Assembly: GCA_910592005.1 (NCBI GenBank)
Contig: CAJVPP010003573.1
Location: 1-11,284 of the forward strand
DNA length: 11,284 bases
Origin: Funneliformis mosseae
Lineage: Eukaryota; Glomeromycota; Glomeromycetes; Glomerales; Glomeraceae
Reading direction: 5' to 3'
Positions 1 through 8,676 of this stretch are shown here, one piece after another; the first letter of the stretch is position 1, and every line of letters begins with the position of its first letter. The translations under genes were made by a program, and so were the position numbers. The notes under the pieces are model-generated. The model made no database searches. It was not told where the DNA came from and saw nothing but the letters and a program-made list of their open reading frames with translations.

Positions 1-94
1 GGGTTTTTTTATATTTAAAAATCTGTCCGACACTGAAAATCTGTTGTATTGTAAAATTCGTTATATCAAAATTCGTTATAGAAAGAGTTGACTG
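1..94 (-). mobile_element. Terminal part of a pogo/Tigger-like DNA transposon (cut by the window edge)
   Basis: The stretch ends in ACTG at 91-94, immediately followed by TA at 95-96. Read on the minus strand this is TA then CAGTCAACTC..., the usual layout of a pogo/Tigger terminal inverted repeat beside its TA target duplication. Inside it the 13-mer AAAATTCGTTATA occurs twice (53-65 and 68-80), separated by TC, which suggests iterated transposase binding sites. The shorter word AATCTGT is also repeated (20-26 and 39-45). The element body and any transposase would lie left of base 1 and are not visible. Seen: terminus, TA and repeats. Known: CAGT ends and TA duplications in pogo elements. 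Inferred: the family assignment. Confidence 0.55.
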
Positions 95-487
95 TATATC
101 ATTTATTATATTTTTATTATATTTATAATTATTATTGTTTATTTTATATTTAACATAATTAGCATATTTGTTAGCTCTATTATTATTGTCAATAGTATCA
201 TAACTACTATAGATTTTCTTTAATTGTAATTTTCTTATATAAAAGGTATGAAAATACCTTGAAAAAAGGACAGATCCTAATATTGTATTTAATATACATT
301 TAATAACAATAATAAATACTCTTAACATTTTGCAAATATAAAACTTATAATTTTATTCTTGTTAACTAAACAAACTTTCTAATAAATAACGTGTCAAGTT
401 AATTAGATTTAAGTCATAACTATTGTTTCCCTAACTTCAAATTATAGTTAACTTATTCGATGAAAAGAGTAACATTAACAATATATA
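95..487. other. AT-rich spacer without a gene; one small hairpin
   Basis: No usable ORF or RNA gene is seen. The only clear structure is a perfect 7-bp hairpin at 243-260 (AAGGTAT, loop GAAA, ATACCTT). GAAA fits the GNRA tetraloop pattern, but there is no further sign of a functional RNA. TA at 486-487 is the left target duplication of the neighbouring Tc1-like element. Confidence 0.5.
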
Positions 488-518
488 CAGGTGCTAATTA
501 AAATTATGTGAATATTTT
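488..518 (+). repeat. Left terminal inverted repeat of the outer Tc1-like element
   Basis: 31-bp arm pairing with 2835-2865 (25/31, all differences transitions). It is preceded by TA at 486-487. A shortened form of the same end, AGGTGATCAAAATTAT, which lacks the CTA of AGGTGCTAATCAAAATTAT, occurs at 764-779 as the end of the nested copy. Confidence 0.85.
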
Positions 519-650
519 ATTTTACCAGAATTATACAAATTATCAAATAATCATATATTATATTTATAACATAATTTTTTATTTATTAATATGAAAATAA
601 ATATATAAAGTTTTTAACCTTCTCATTTTTAGTTAAGGTTTTATGAAATT

Positions 651-759
651 ATAAAGCCATTTACCCTAAAATCTTATAGTGCAATTATCTATGTTAAAAA
701 TTGTGAACAATCTAGTCATAATATTGTTAAACAATTGGATATAACAAAATAGCTATTTA
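651..759 (+). pseudogene. N-terminal fragment of the outer Tc1-like transposase (about codons 1-36)
   Basis: This stretch aligns codon for codon with the first 36 codons of the better preserved minus-strand copy (start codon at 1923). Shared words include KP at codons 2-3, AIIY at 11-14 and KQL at 27-29. The start codon has become ATA, a G-to-A change. A TAG occurs at codon 34. The region corresponds to the helix-turn-helix part that binds the terminal repeats in this family. It ends where the nested element begins (TA at 758-761). About 34 codons that should follow are missing. The remainder of this transposase continues at about 1945. Confidence 0.75.
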
Positions 760-761
760 TA

Positions 762-1935
762 GAAGGTGATCAAAATTATCAAGTCACTATTTAAAATATA
801 AAAACTTTATATGTATTATATATTAAAATTTAAAATTTAAGATAAATATATTTATCTTATCTTTATTTATTAATTTTTACATAAAAAAATTAAATTATTA
901 ATAATTAATACTATTTCCATTTGTGGCAATAACTGCCTTAATTCTCTGAGATATACTTTTGATCAATTTTTTGTAATATTCTAGCGGAAGATCCTTTCAT
1001 GCGTTTTTAACATACTTTTCAAGTTCTTAGATATTAGATGGTGGTGGGATATGATGATGAACTATTACTTTTATTTTCATTCAGAGGTTCTCAATCAGAT
1101 TCAGATCAGGACTTTGTGAAGCCAATCTATTTTTACAATTTCAGCATTTTCACGAGCAGAAATAGCAACTTTTGAATAATATGATAGAGTATTATTCTCC
1201 TAAAAAATTCCATTACCTTGTAAAAAATACTTATTCAAGGTAGGTACAACATATTTATTAATAACCTTAGCATGTGTTTGACCAGTAACTGAGCCTTTTA
1301 ATGAAACAATTGGTCCAAGCTCATGCCAAGAAAAACACCTTCAAAATATTCTACTAGGACTATATTTTACAGTAATTGTAATACAGTCTGTGTTTAATTT
1401 TCTCCAGGTTCACATCATACCTTTTCTTGATGATCTTGTTAAAATTGTGTAAAAGTACTTTCATCTGAAAAAAGTACTCTTTTCCATTTTTTTTCTCCCT
1501 AATTTTTATGTGTATGAGTCTATTCAAGATGAGTCTGATGATGTATTTCTATCATTGTAGGTTTTTTACAAGGTATATAAGATGTAAACCCAACTTTCTT
1601 AAGATTTCAGCATATAGTAACAGCAGAAATAGGCTGTTTTATATGAGCTATATAAACTGTTATAAGCTTTTTTGAATAAAGTTGACGATTTTCACCATTT
1701 TCTTGAACAAAGGCTTTAAGTTTTTATTGGCTGGTGAATTAAGAAGTAGTAAATAGTCAGTTTGTTTTTTTAGAGTTAAAGAATGTATTTCATGAAGGCG
1801 TTTAAGAATATCATTAATAGTTGTTTTTTTATATTCTAACTGTTTAGCTATTGTGTGATTTAATTGTTTATAATTATGATCATAAATGATTGCATCACGA
1901 GTTTTTGGGATAAGTGGCTTCATATTTCTGAAAAA
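762..1935 (-). mobile_element. Inner Tc1-like element inserted into the outer copy, opposite strand, 5' end lost
   Basis: Read on the minus strand, the element runs from the transposase start codon at 1923 to a terminal repeat at about 762-780 (AGGTGATCAAAATTAT), next to a TATA at 758-761. The 3' non-coding part is also shared with the outer copy: both contain TGTAAAAATTAATAAAT (minus strand near 865-882 here, + strand near 2747-2764 there). The expected 160 bp of 5' sequence and the second terminal repeat are absent. Recognisable outer-copy transposase resumes within about 20 bp of the inner start codon. A deletion after insertion, removing the inner 5' end and about 100 bp of the outer gene, explains this. 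The exact junction, between about 1924 and 1945, is uncertain. Confidence 0.75.
898..1923 (-). pseudogene. Decayed Tc1-like (DD34E) transposase of the inner element
   Basis: The gene spans start codon to terminal TAA (898-900), about 340 codons once frameshifts are allowed for, a normal Tc1 length. Codons 1-65 are open (N-terminal HTH region); the 87-codon ORF 1660-1923 then leaves frame near 1718. The catalytic core is clear. VLFSDEST carries the first Asp intact at 1463-1465. The IFQEDN-type motif reads stop-E-N-N, so the second Asp is Asn (1194-1196). The PDLN.IEN motif keeps its Glu (1090-1092). Spacing between the second and third catalytic residues is 34 after correcting a 1-bp loss near 1120, hence DD34E. 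Further single-base losses lie near 1718 and 1400. At least nine premature stops sit at family Trp, Gln or Arg codons, including both Trp of the W...H..W motif before the core. The gene is dead, but it is the better preserved of the two copies. Confidence 0.9.
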
Positions 1936-1944
1936 TTTTGAGAA

Positions 1945-2732
1945 AAAATGCTAAAAACTATTAGCTTCATTTAGCAAAACTTATAACAATTTAGATAATT
2001 CATATAAATAACTTATTTATGCAATTACTATACATTATAATCTTAAAAAAATTAGACTTAATGCTCGTATACTTCACTATAAATTAGCAATAATAGAAGT
2101 ACATTATTAAACTCATTTTGAATAGGCCTATGTATATAAAAAATTAATAGTAAGAAAATAGAAAAGAGTGTTTTTTCAGTTAAAAGTACTTTTACACAAT
2201 TTCAACAGAGATGCTAAGGAAAAATATAATGTGAATCAGAGAAAAATTAAATCCTGATTGTATTACAATTACTATAAAATATAGTTTTAATAAAATATTT
2301 TAGGATTGTTTTTCTAAAATGGATTTGGATCAATTATTTCTTTAAAAGGTTTTGTTACTGATGAAATATATGCTAAAATAATTCAAAAATATGTTATTCC
2401 TACCTTACAGAAACACTTTTTTTATAATCATAGAAGATAATATTATATCATACTTAAAAGTTGCTAATACTACTTGTGAAAATGCTGAAATTGTGATACT
2501 TTCATAATTTACTTAAAACCTGAACTTAAATCTGATAGAAAATTTCTGAGCAGAAATAAAGATAATAGTTCAACATTATACTTTCTTACTATCTAATATC
2601 TAATAACTTAAAAAATATATTAAAGGTTTCTGAAAGAACATTTCTCTAAAATATTATAAAATATTGATTGATAGTATGCTACAAAGAATTGAAGTAATTA
2701 TTGTTATAAATGATAATAGAATTAAATATTAA
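1945..2732 (+). pseudogene. C-terminal two thirds of the outer Tc1-like transposase, heavily decayed
   Basis: Aligned to the inner copy, this stretch covers about codon 71 to the shared end (KY then TAA, 2724-2732). The first catalytic Asp is lost: the SDES-type motif reads S-V-K-S (Val at 2179-2181, Lys at 2182-2184). The second Asp survives in E-D-N (2436-2438) and the Glu in L-I-E-N (2538-2540). They are 33 residues apart because one codon was lost. Other landmarks are LKGFVT and KYVIPTL near 2340-2410. Many stops, an ~11-bp deletion near 2425 and other small indels are present. It differs from the inner copy largely by C-to-T and G-to-A changes, and is more worn, as expected of the older host element. 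Confidence 0.85.
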
Positions 2733-2834
2733 TATCAGATTTTTTTTTGTAAAAATTAATAAATGACAATAAAATAAATATACTTTGTCTTATTTGATTT
2801 CTAATATATGTTTTTTTATATAATTTTTATTTGA

Positions 2835-2865
2835 AAAATATCTGTATAATTTTGATTAGCACCTA
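2835..2865 (-). repeat. Right terminal inverted repeat of the outer Tc1-like element
   Basis: Reverse complement begins TAGGTGCTAATCAAAATTAT and matches 488-518 at 25 of 31 positions. TA follows at 2866-2867. The outermost base is T where the left arm has C. Confidence 0.85.
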
Positions 2866-2867
2866 TA

Positions 2868-4968
2868 ATAGCATATATTATTTTAATGCTATAAATAGTA
2901 TTATCATATAACTGAAACTAATCAAAAGTTAGCATTTGTCATATGATATCAATTTAAATATAAAAGTTTTTTAATATTTGATCTTTTATCTAAACTAATT
3001 AAAGTCAGTTTATATATAATAAATTACTATTTAATATTAATTATAGATAGATTAAAATCTCTTTAAAATAATTAATAATAAATAAAATTATAAATATTTT
3101 AAGAAAAAAATATTTATATAGCTTTAATTTTTATTTTATATGATGTATTAGCTATTAAAAAATATGTAATTATATTTTAGTTTTAGTATTATATTATAAA
3201 TATAAGAAAAAGGTAAATTATAAAAATTGTCAAAATAAGTTTACTAAAAATAAATAATTTTGATAATTAGTTTTATAAAATTTAATTAAATATTAACAAA
3301 ATATTTTAGAATAGAGATTTTGCAATTCAATAATTCATAAAAATAATATAAAAGTAAAATGATATAAGATAGTCATAATTATTATACTATAATAAGACTA
3401 TCATAACTTAATTGATCTACATAATATATTGTAAATAGTTATATAAGTGACACAATTAATATAATCGACTAAATAAATATATTTGATTTATGAAAGTGTA
3501 GATCAAAATATCAAACATGTTAAACCTATTTAACATATTTAATATATTTGATATATCAGACATATGATATATTAGATTTACATTAAAAAAGTATATAAAG
3601 GAGACTAAATTCTTAATAAGAAAATAACTATCAATTACTAAATGCAATCTGATTAGTTCAGAGATGACTATATGTAATTTTCTTTTATAAAGATAGTGTA
3701 AGGTTACTCTTTTCTACTTGTAATTAATTCTTCTTTTGTATATTTTTAGTATTTTTAGCTTTTAGTTTATTTATTTACCAATAAACTTTATTTGATTTAT
3801 CTGAGACATTTTGTGATATTTTGTATTTATAATGTAATTCATATTTATTATTTTTAATTTAACACATAAAAAATATACTCAATAATATATTGAATATATT
3901 AAAAATCATATATTTATTATAGGTTTGAATATATTTTTCAATATATAACAGAACCTAACTAATTAAAATGTGAATATACTTTACAATATATAAAAGAATT
4001 ATTAACTTACTGAAATAACTATTAGATTACTATGTAAACTTAAAAAAAATTATCACTCAAACATTCCATCTAACAGTTGTAATTCAACAGAATTGTATGT
4101 TAACAATACTATATTTTAATTCTATAAAATTTATTACAATCAATCTAAATATTACCTATTTTTAAATATTATATAATAAATATAAAATGAATCTGAATTA
4201 TTAAGAGAATTTTAATATCAAATTCCTTAAATAATATTTAGAAAAAAAATGAATAAAATTTAAATTCTATCTGATTTAGGTTGAATTCTTAGTAAAATTT
4301 ATAAAGAAGAATTTATAATTTTATAGCTAATATTTCTTATTATATATATTACTATTTTACTTTAAAAATATTTTTGAATTATAAATAGAAAGATTTTACA
4401 TATCTTATAAGTATTTATACAATTTTGGTAAATCCAATTAAAAAATCAAATCTATTATAAAAAAATTAATTAAGATAGTAAAGTTAATTAAAAATAATCA
4501 CAAAAATAAAAATTATGATAAATCTTTATCTTTTTCTTCATTTTATAATTACTCAATAGATTATGATTCATTATATATATTTTGGTTTTTTAAATAGAAT
4601 ATTAAATAATTTTTTGATTTAAATTTTTATAAATTTACTAATTTTTAATTTTAAGTTTTTTATTAAATAATAATAGAAAATTAAATCTAATCTAATATGT
4701 TAAATTTTTAATATTCAAATTAAAAGTATTATAAATTCAAAAAGTATTAAGATAAATCAGCCTTCAATTAATTTTTTTCAGTTACAATAAACTTTCTTCT
4801 AATAAAATCCATTAATTTTAAATGAAATCACAAAATATTTAATAAATATTTTTAGTAAATTTCTTAAACTATTATTTAATAATATAATATTAAATAAAAT
4901 ACTTCATTTAATAGTTAAATAATGCATGATGATTTATAGTTTATTAAAATTTAAAAGATATTTAATAA
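2868..4968. other. AT-rich gene desert, first part
   Basis: No coding sequence can be supported. Stops are dense in all frames, and the one 63-codon minus-strand ORF (3456-3647) lies in simple AT sequence. Small hairpins are visible. One pairs GATAGTC (3368-3374) and TTATTAT (3379-3385) with 3389-3402, giving 14 bp with a 4-nt bulge. Another pairs 3513-3524 with 3529-3540, 11 of 12 pairs around a CCTA loop. ATAGCAT and ATGCTAT also form an inverted pair just right of the Tc1 element (about 2869-2894). In sequence this AT-rich, short hairpins are expected and I assign them no function. Confidence 0.6.
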
Positions 4969-5111
4969 GAGTAATGATATTTATTATATAATATTATAAG
5001 GATAATGATAATTAAAAGGTCTTAATATTTATATAATATAAAATCAATATAAGACAAGGGTAAGAGTATAATCTTATAGTAAATAGATATTATGTAATAA
5101 ATATTATTATC
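4969..5111 (-). mobile_element. MITE-like unit, copy L, inverted relative to 5620-5766
   Basis: This 143-bp unit matches the reverse complement of 5620-5766 along its whole length. Shared words include TGATATTTATTA at one end, AAGATCTTAAT versus AAGGTCTTAAT in the middle, and ATAGTAAATAGATATTA near the other end. Its own ends are inverted repeats of each other (GAGTAATGATATTTATTA against GATAATAATATTTATTA). TTAA follows at 5112-5115; the left neighbour is ATAA (4965-4968), with a TTAA three bases further out. There is no coding capacity. TTAA flanks recall piggyBac-type insertion, but the terminal bases are not the usual CCC of that group. Confidence 0.6.
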
Positions 5112-5619
5112 TTAAGAATTCAGAAGATGATATAATAATTTAGATTAAAATGAATCAATTTGAAAGATATCAAATTAGTTTTGAAATATTTAGTTTATCA
5201 ATATCTTTATAATATATAAAAGGTTTATACATTTATTTAAAATTTATTACAATAATAATACTGTTGATTATTATTCATGTTAAGTCTAATATTACTTTAC
5301 AATTTATGATCTAAACTAGTTAAAAATTTCTAATATATATTCACTAATATCAATCTATAATTTCTTCAAATATTCTATATTATTTTAGCAAAAAAAAATA
5401 TAATGTTGAATTATAAGATATTAATTTTTATCTGAAAAGTAATATTATATACTACTAGTTCTTCATATTCTAGATAATTTATATTAGTAAACTATTAAAT
5501 ATAGTTTAATGAAATACAAAAAATATCTAACTGTTAATTAAATTAATAGAAATATCTTTTATAAAATACAATTAAATAAATTGAATATTTTTTAATCATA
5601 AAATATAAAATTCAGTTAA
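5112..5619. other. AT-rich spacer between two inverted MITE-like units
   Basis: No gene is seen. TTAA borders the spacer on both sides (5112-5115 and 5616-5619). Weak inverted similarity continues about 45 bp into it from both sides: GATTAAAA followed by TCAATTT occurs near 5142-5163, and its reverse complement near 5578-5603. The duplicated unit may therefore be longer than the TTAA-bounded core. Confidence 0.45.
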
Positions 5620-5766
5620 GGTAGTAATATTTATTATGTAATATCTATTTACTATAATCTCATACTTTCTCTTTATCTTATAGTAATTTTACATTACACT
5701 ATGTATATATTAAGATCTTTAAATTATCTTTTACCTCTAAAATATTATGTAATAAATATCACTACC
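5620..5766 (+). mobile_element. MITE-like unit, copy R, with 27-bp terminal inverted repeats
   Basis: The 147-bp unit starts GGTAGTAATATTTATTATGT, and its right end read in reverse starts GGTAGTGATATTTATTACAT. About 23 of the first 27 positions match, and the visible differences are transitions. The left flank is TTAA (5616-5619); the right flank is TTAT (5767-5770). A second copy lies inverted at 4969-5111. It has no ORF and is a non-autonomous element by size and structure. Alternatively, the two copies could be the long arms of one 798-bp fold-back element (4969-5766). Confidence 0.65.
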
Positions 5767-5810
5767 TTATATTTTCTTTCAAATTTTATTTTATTTTGAT
5801 AAATTTGTAA

Positions 5811-6140
5811 TATATTTTAACTAATTTTTAATATATATCAATCAATTATAAATAAATAGGTTAAATGTTAACTAATTTTTAGATATACTAATTAGCTATA
5901 AATAAAATAGACGCTTTATAATAAAAAATGAGAAAATTACTAAAACATTTTTTGAGCTAATATTATATTTAAATTTATTTACTAAAAATAATATTTAACT
6001 TATAAAATAAAAATTTTTTTAGTAATTTTCTCCTTTTTTATTGCAAAGCACTTAAATAAGTTAAATTTTAACTAATTTTTAATATATTGGTTAGTTTGAT
6101 TAAATTTTAGCTGATTTTTAATAATATATTGATTTTAGAC
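5811..6140 (+). repeat. Degenerate minisatellite, four units of 40-50 bp, interrupted by a MITE
   Basis: Four units share the core TTAACTAATTTTTA or close variants followed by an AT-rich tail: 5811-5860 and 5861-5910 (50-bp step), then, after the 141-bp MITE, 6061-6100 and 6101-6140 (40-bp step). The third and fourth units begin TTAAATTTTAACTAATTTTT and TAAATTTTAGCTGATTTTTA. The second unit ends at the left edge of the MITE. No function is evident. Confidence 0.6.
5911..6051. mobile_element. 141-bp hairpin MITE
   Basis: The left arm 5911-5953 and the reverse complement of 6009-6051 match at 36 of 43 positions, sharing an uninterrupted 16-base block (GAGAAAATTACTAAAA). The 55-bp centre has no ORF. 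The ends read ACGCTTT... and ...AAAGCAC. Flanks ATAAAATAG (5902-5910) and TTAAATAAG (6052-6060) agree at 6 of 9 positions, possibly a worn target duplication, but this is weak in such AT-rich sequence. The element sits inside a tandem repeat array, showing it arrived after the array existed. The family is not recognised. Confidence 0.7.
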
Positions 6141-7959
6141 TAATTTATTATATGTCTGATTTTTTTGATTTTGACTAGTATATAGAATATATTTATTATT
6201 TTATTATATATTTTTAATAAATTAAATTATATAAATTTTAAATTTCTTTTAATAATTTATTATTAAAGTTGTAACTAAAATTGTTAAATAAAATTAGAGA
6301 TTTTCAAGTTATCTAAATAATAAAAGGTAAAATTTAATAAAAATCTAATTAAAAAATCTGAGAAAAGATAAAACTATATTAAAGCTTATAAATATGTAAA
6401 ATTATAAACTTTAGTAAAAATTAGCAAAACTAAATTTAAGTAAACAACTTTAACTATAATTTATTATTTATTTACTCAAATATAATATAAATATACTTAA
6501 ATAATTATAAATATTTAAATCAAAAATAATAAATAAGTAAATAGAATATTTAGTATTATGTGACTATTATACTGTAAAAAAGAATATTTTAAATATATTA
6601 TATTTATTAAAGATTTTTATTTTAACATTTTTATTTATTATTATATAATATAGTTATTATTTTTATTATATTTTTTTTATTTATTTATTATAATTATTAT
6701 ATTCTTATCTTATCTATATAGTAAAGTTAAATTAGAATTTTTATATAAATAGTTTTATAATTTAACTTGAATATCAATACATTCAATAATAAAATTTTTA
6801 TTTATACTTTCAAATTTCTTTCATATTTTTATTAAATGATTTAATTGTAATACTTAATATATAAGTAAATCATAATAAAATAATTATCATATAAATTATT
6901 ATTATAAGACTTATTTTAAATTTATTGTCTTATTTGAGAATAAAATTGTTAAATTTGTATTTGCTTTTTATGTTTATTTAAATAAAAAGTATTTAATTTT
7001 AAAAAAAAATTTTGTATTCAAATTTATCTGAATTTTACTTGAATTATATATAATAAATATTAATTAGATAATACCTATTTAAGAATTATATAATTTATTT
7101 ATTAGAAACGATCCATATTCTGAAAATTCTAACTCTACTTATTGTAAAATTTATCTTTAAAGTTTAGAATTAATAAAAGAATTAATAAATTTATTTACTA
7201 TTATCTTTTTCATATCTTTATATAAATATAATACTGATTATAAATTAAATTTATAACTATTTAAGTTAAATGATTGATAAATTATTAAAATTATCATAAT
7301 AACATAATTTTAAATTCTATTTTAAGATAAATTTTTCATATTTTATTTAAAAATAACTTTTTTATTATAATAACTTATCAAAATACTGTCAATTAAATTT
7401 TTATAAAATTTTTAAGCTTATAAATAAATATAATGCTAGGTATTGTAAGTGATAAATAAATTATAAACTATTAAATAATAAAATAAGAATAAAAAGAAGT
7501 AATTATAAAATAAAATCTATTATTTTTTATCTAAAAAGATTTATAACAAAAAATTAACATATAAAATCCAGCAATTATTTTTTTAAGAAATTTAGAAAAT
7601 CATATGAAAATAAATATCAAATAATTAAGTATTCATTTTTAGTTTAATAATAATTAAACTTATTTTATTAGATTACTATCAATTTGTACATTTATAATAA
7701 TTATGTGATTAATAATACAATATCATCTTAATTTGAAATTTTTTAGCTTATTTATAAATACATAATCTTAAATTGAAATCTATCAAGTCAAATATTCCTT
7801 TATGCTTATATTATTTTTTTTTTATAATATAATTTGAAGGGATTACATGCAAGTTCACTTAATAATTCTTTATTAAAATCAACTATATAACTATTAAAGG
7901 AAATTTTTAACCAGTTCTAATATCTATTCTCTCAAAAATAACTAAAACATAACTTTTAA
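6141..7959. other. AT-rich gene desert, second part
   Basis: No gene, RNA or convincing repeat can be supported. The sequence is dominated by A/T runs and ATTTATTA-type low complexity, for example 6620-6720. G+C is about an eighth of bases in sampled lines such as 6541-6600. It may contain transposon relics worn beyond recognition. Confidence 0.5.
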
Positions 7960-7962
7960 CAA

Positions 7963-8223
7963 TGATAATGATCCAGAAATAACTAGTTTAGAAAATTTTG
8001 GGGTAATGAATCATAAACATCAGATAAATTTATTTTATGTCAACTGAATCTTGTTATTTTTGTAAAAGTATCCTAATAAAGTCTTAATATTTTCACAATA
8101 CAACTATTACCAAATAAATATACTATTTGATAACGTACTTGTATTTTAATAGAATTTTTACTTTTAACGACTAATAATCTTCATTATAATCACAGTAGAA
8201 TATCAATTTATGCTAATTTTTTC
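7963..8223 (+). pseudogene. Possible Helitron Rep N-terminal relic
   Basis: Read from 7963 with two stops and one frameshift, the translation contains FGVMNHK (Met at 8006-8008), then F-S-Q-Y-N-Y-Y-Q-I-N-I-L (about 8090-8125). In the next frame follow LLTT (8161-8172) and RISIYANFF (about 8197-8223). Fungal Helitron proteins, as I remember them, carry an LGxMNxxCxxC motif, a CCxxGxIxLP motif about 30 residues later, then LLT and NIRxYNxxF just before the Helitron-like N domain. The order and the 30-residue spacing fit, but every diagnostic Cys is missing. If real, it is an advanced relic. Chance similarity in AT-rich sequence remains quite possible. Confidence 0.3.
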
Positions 8224-8429
8224 ATAAAAATTTTCTCGCCAACACCATTCACATTTACTATCGCGAAAAAAAGTTAGTTTTATTCAATGATTTATACATT
8301 TTTTTAAAAAAATAGATAGATAATTTCAGGTACAGTACGAGTGATACCAAGGGCACGAAGACCTCCTTTGATTACGAATAACCGTCTTTTTATTTAGAAT
8401 TAGAAATAAATAAATAAAATTGTTTATAC

Positions 8430-8582
8430 TCATTGATATATTTTACCCAAACTGATGATGTAAGTGTATGGATCTCGCCATTTTTCAAAGCTCTTTCCAC
8501 TAAAAGTTAGATATTCCGAAGAATAAACACTATGGCCGTCCTTTTCACAGTTTCTACAAGTGTTTTTTAAAAGGGATAAAAT
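8430..8582 (-). other. Coding-like open stretch, minus strand, unidentified
   Basis: Fifty codons are open between TAG (8583-8585) and TGA (8430-8432), with no ATG at the start. The stretch shows a CxxC motif (CRNC), then SSEYLTFSGKSFEKW and RDPYTYIIS, using codons such as TAC, ATC, GGT and GAC more than the AT-rich surroundings would predict. A GTAAAA at 8446-8441 could be a splice donor. About 80 bases on, the minus strand reads GGLRALGITRTVPE (8365-8324), also codon-like, and AATAAA appears on the minus strand near 8287-8282. A two-exon gene end is conceivable. I do not recognise the protein. Overlapping + strand frames also look open, so strand is not settled. Confidence 0.2.
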
Positions 8583-8596
8583 CTATTAGTAATCCT

Positions 8597-8676
8597 GTAA
8601 TGGAAAAAATTTTGATAAAAAGTTCGTTGAGGACTTGTAATGAGAAAAATACTTTGATAAAAATCTGTTGAAGACT
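8597..8676 (+). repeat. Imperfect 40-bp tandem duplication
   Basis: 8597-8636 and 8637-8676 both begin GTAATG and share TTTGATAAAAA then GTTGA(A/G)GACT. They differ by a few substitutions and small indels. An A/G-rich tract (GATGAAAAAGATGAAAAAGG, 8684-8704) follows directly. On the + strand the tract would encode a Lys/Asp-rich peptide, and on the minus strand a hydrophobic one. Confidence 0.5.

Larger units (their letters stand above)
488..2865 (+). mobile_element. Outer Tc1/mariner-like element, decayed and split by a nested copy of the same family
   Basis: The ends form a terminal inverted repeat: 488-518 and the reverse complement of 2835-2865 match at 25 of 31 positions, starting CAGGTGCTAATTAAAATTAT on the left. 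All six mismatches are transitions. TA flanks both ends (486-487 and 2866-2867), as expected of Tc1/mariner. Within it lie + strand transposase remnants: the N-terminus at 651-759 and the catalytic region at about 1945-2732. Between them sits a minus-strand copy of the same family. Without that insert the element would be about 1.2 kb, and about 1.3 kb if the missing ~34 codons are counted, which is normal for Tc1. It cannot make transposase. Confidence 0.85.

Noticed and set aside
2910..2935. CTAATCAAAA near 2915 as another Tc1 terminal repeat
   Set aside because: Only ten bases match. The GGTG end and a flanking TA in register are missing.
3456..3647. 63-codon minus-strand ORF in the desert
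   Set aside because: Composed of Ile, Leu, Asn, Phe and Tyr from AT-rich repeats and hairpins such as ATGTTAAA/TTTAACAT. No sign of coding.
8446..8481. Alternative small spliced gene starting ATGGCG at 8481 with an intron at GTAAAA
   Set aside because: It gives only about 38 residues with an acceptor ending AAAAAG, and overlaps a better open phase on the same strand.
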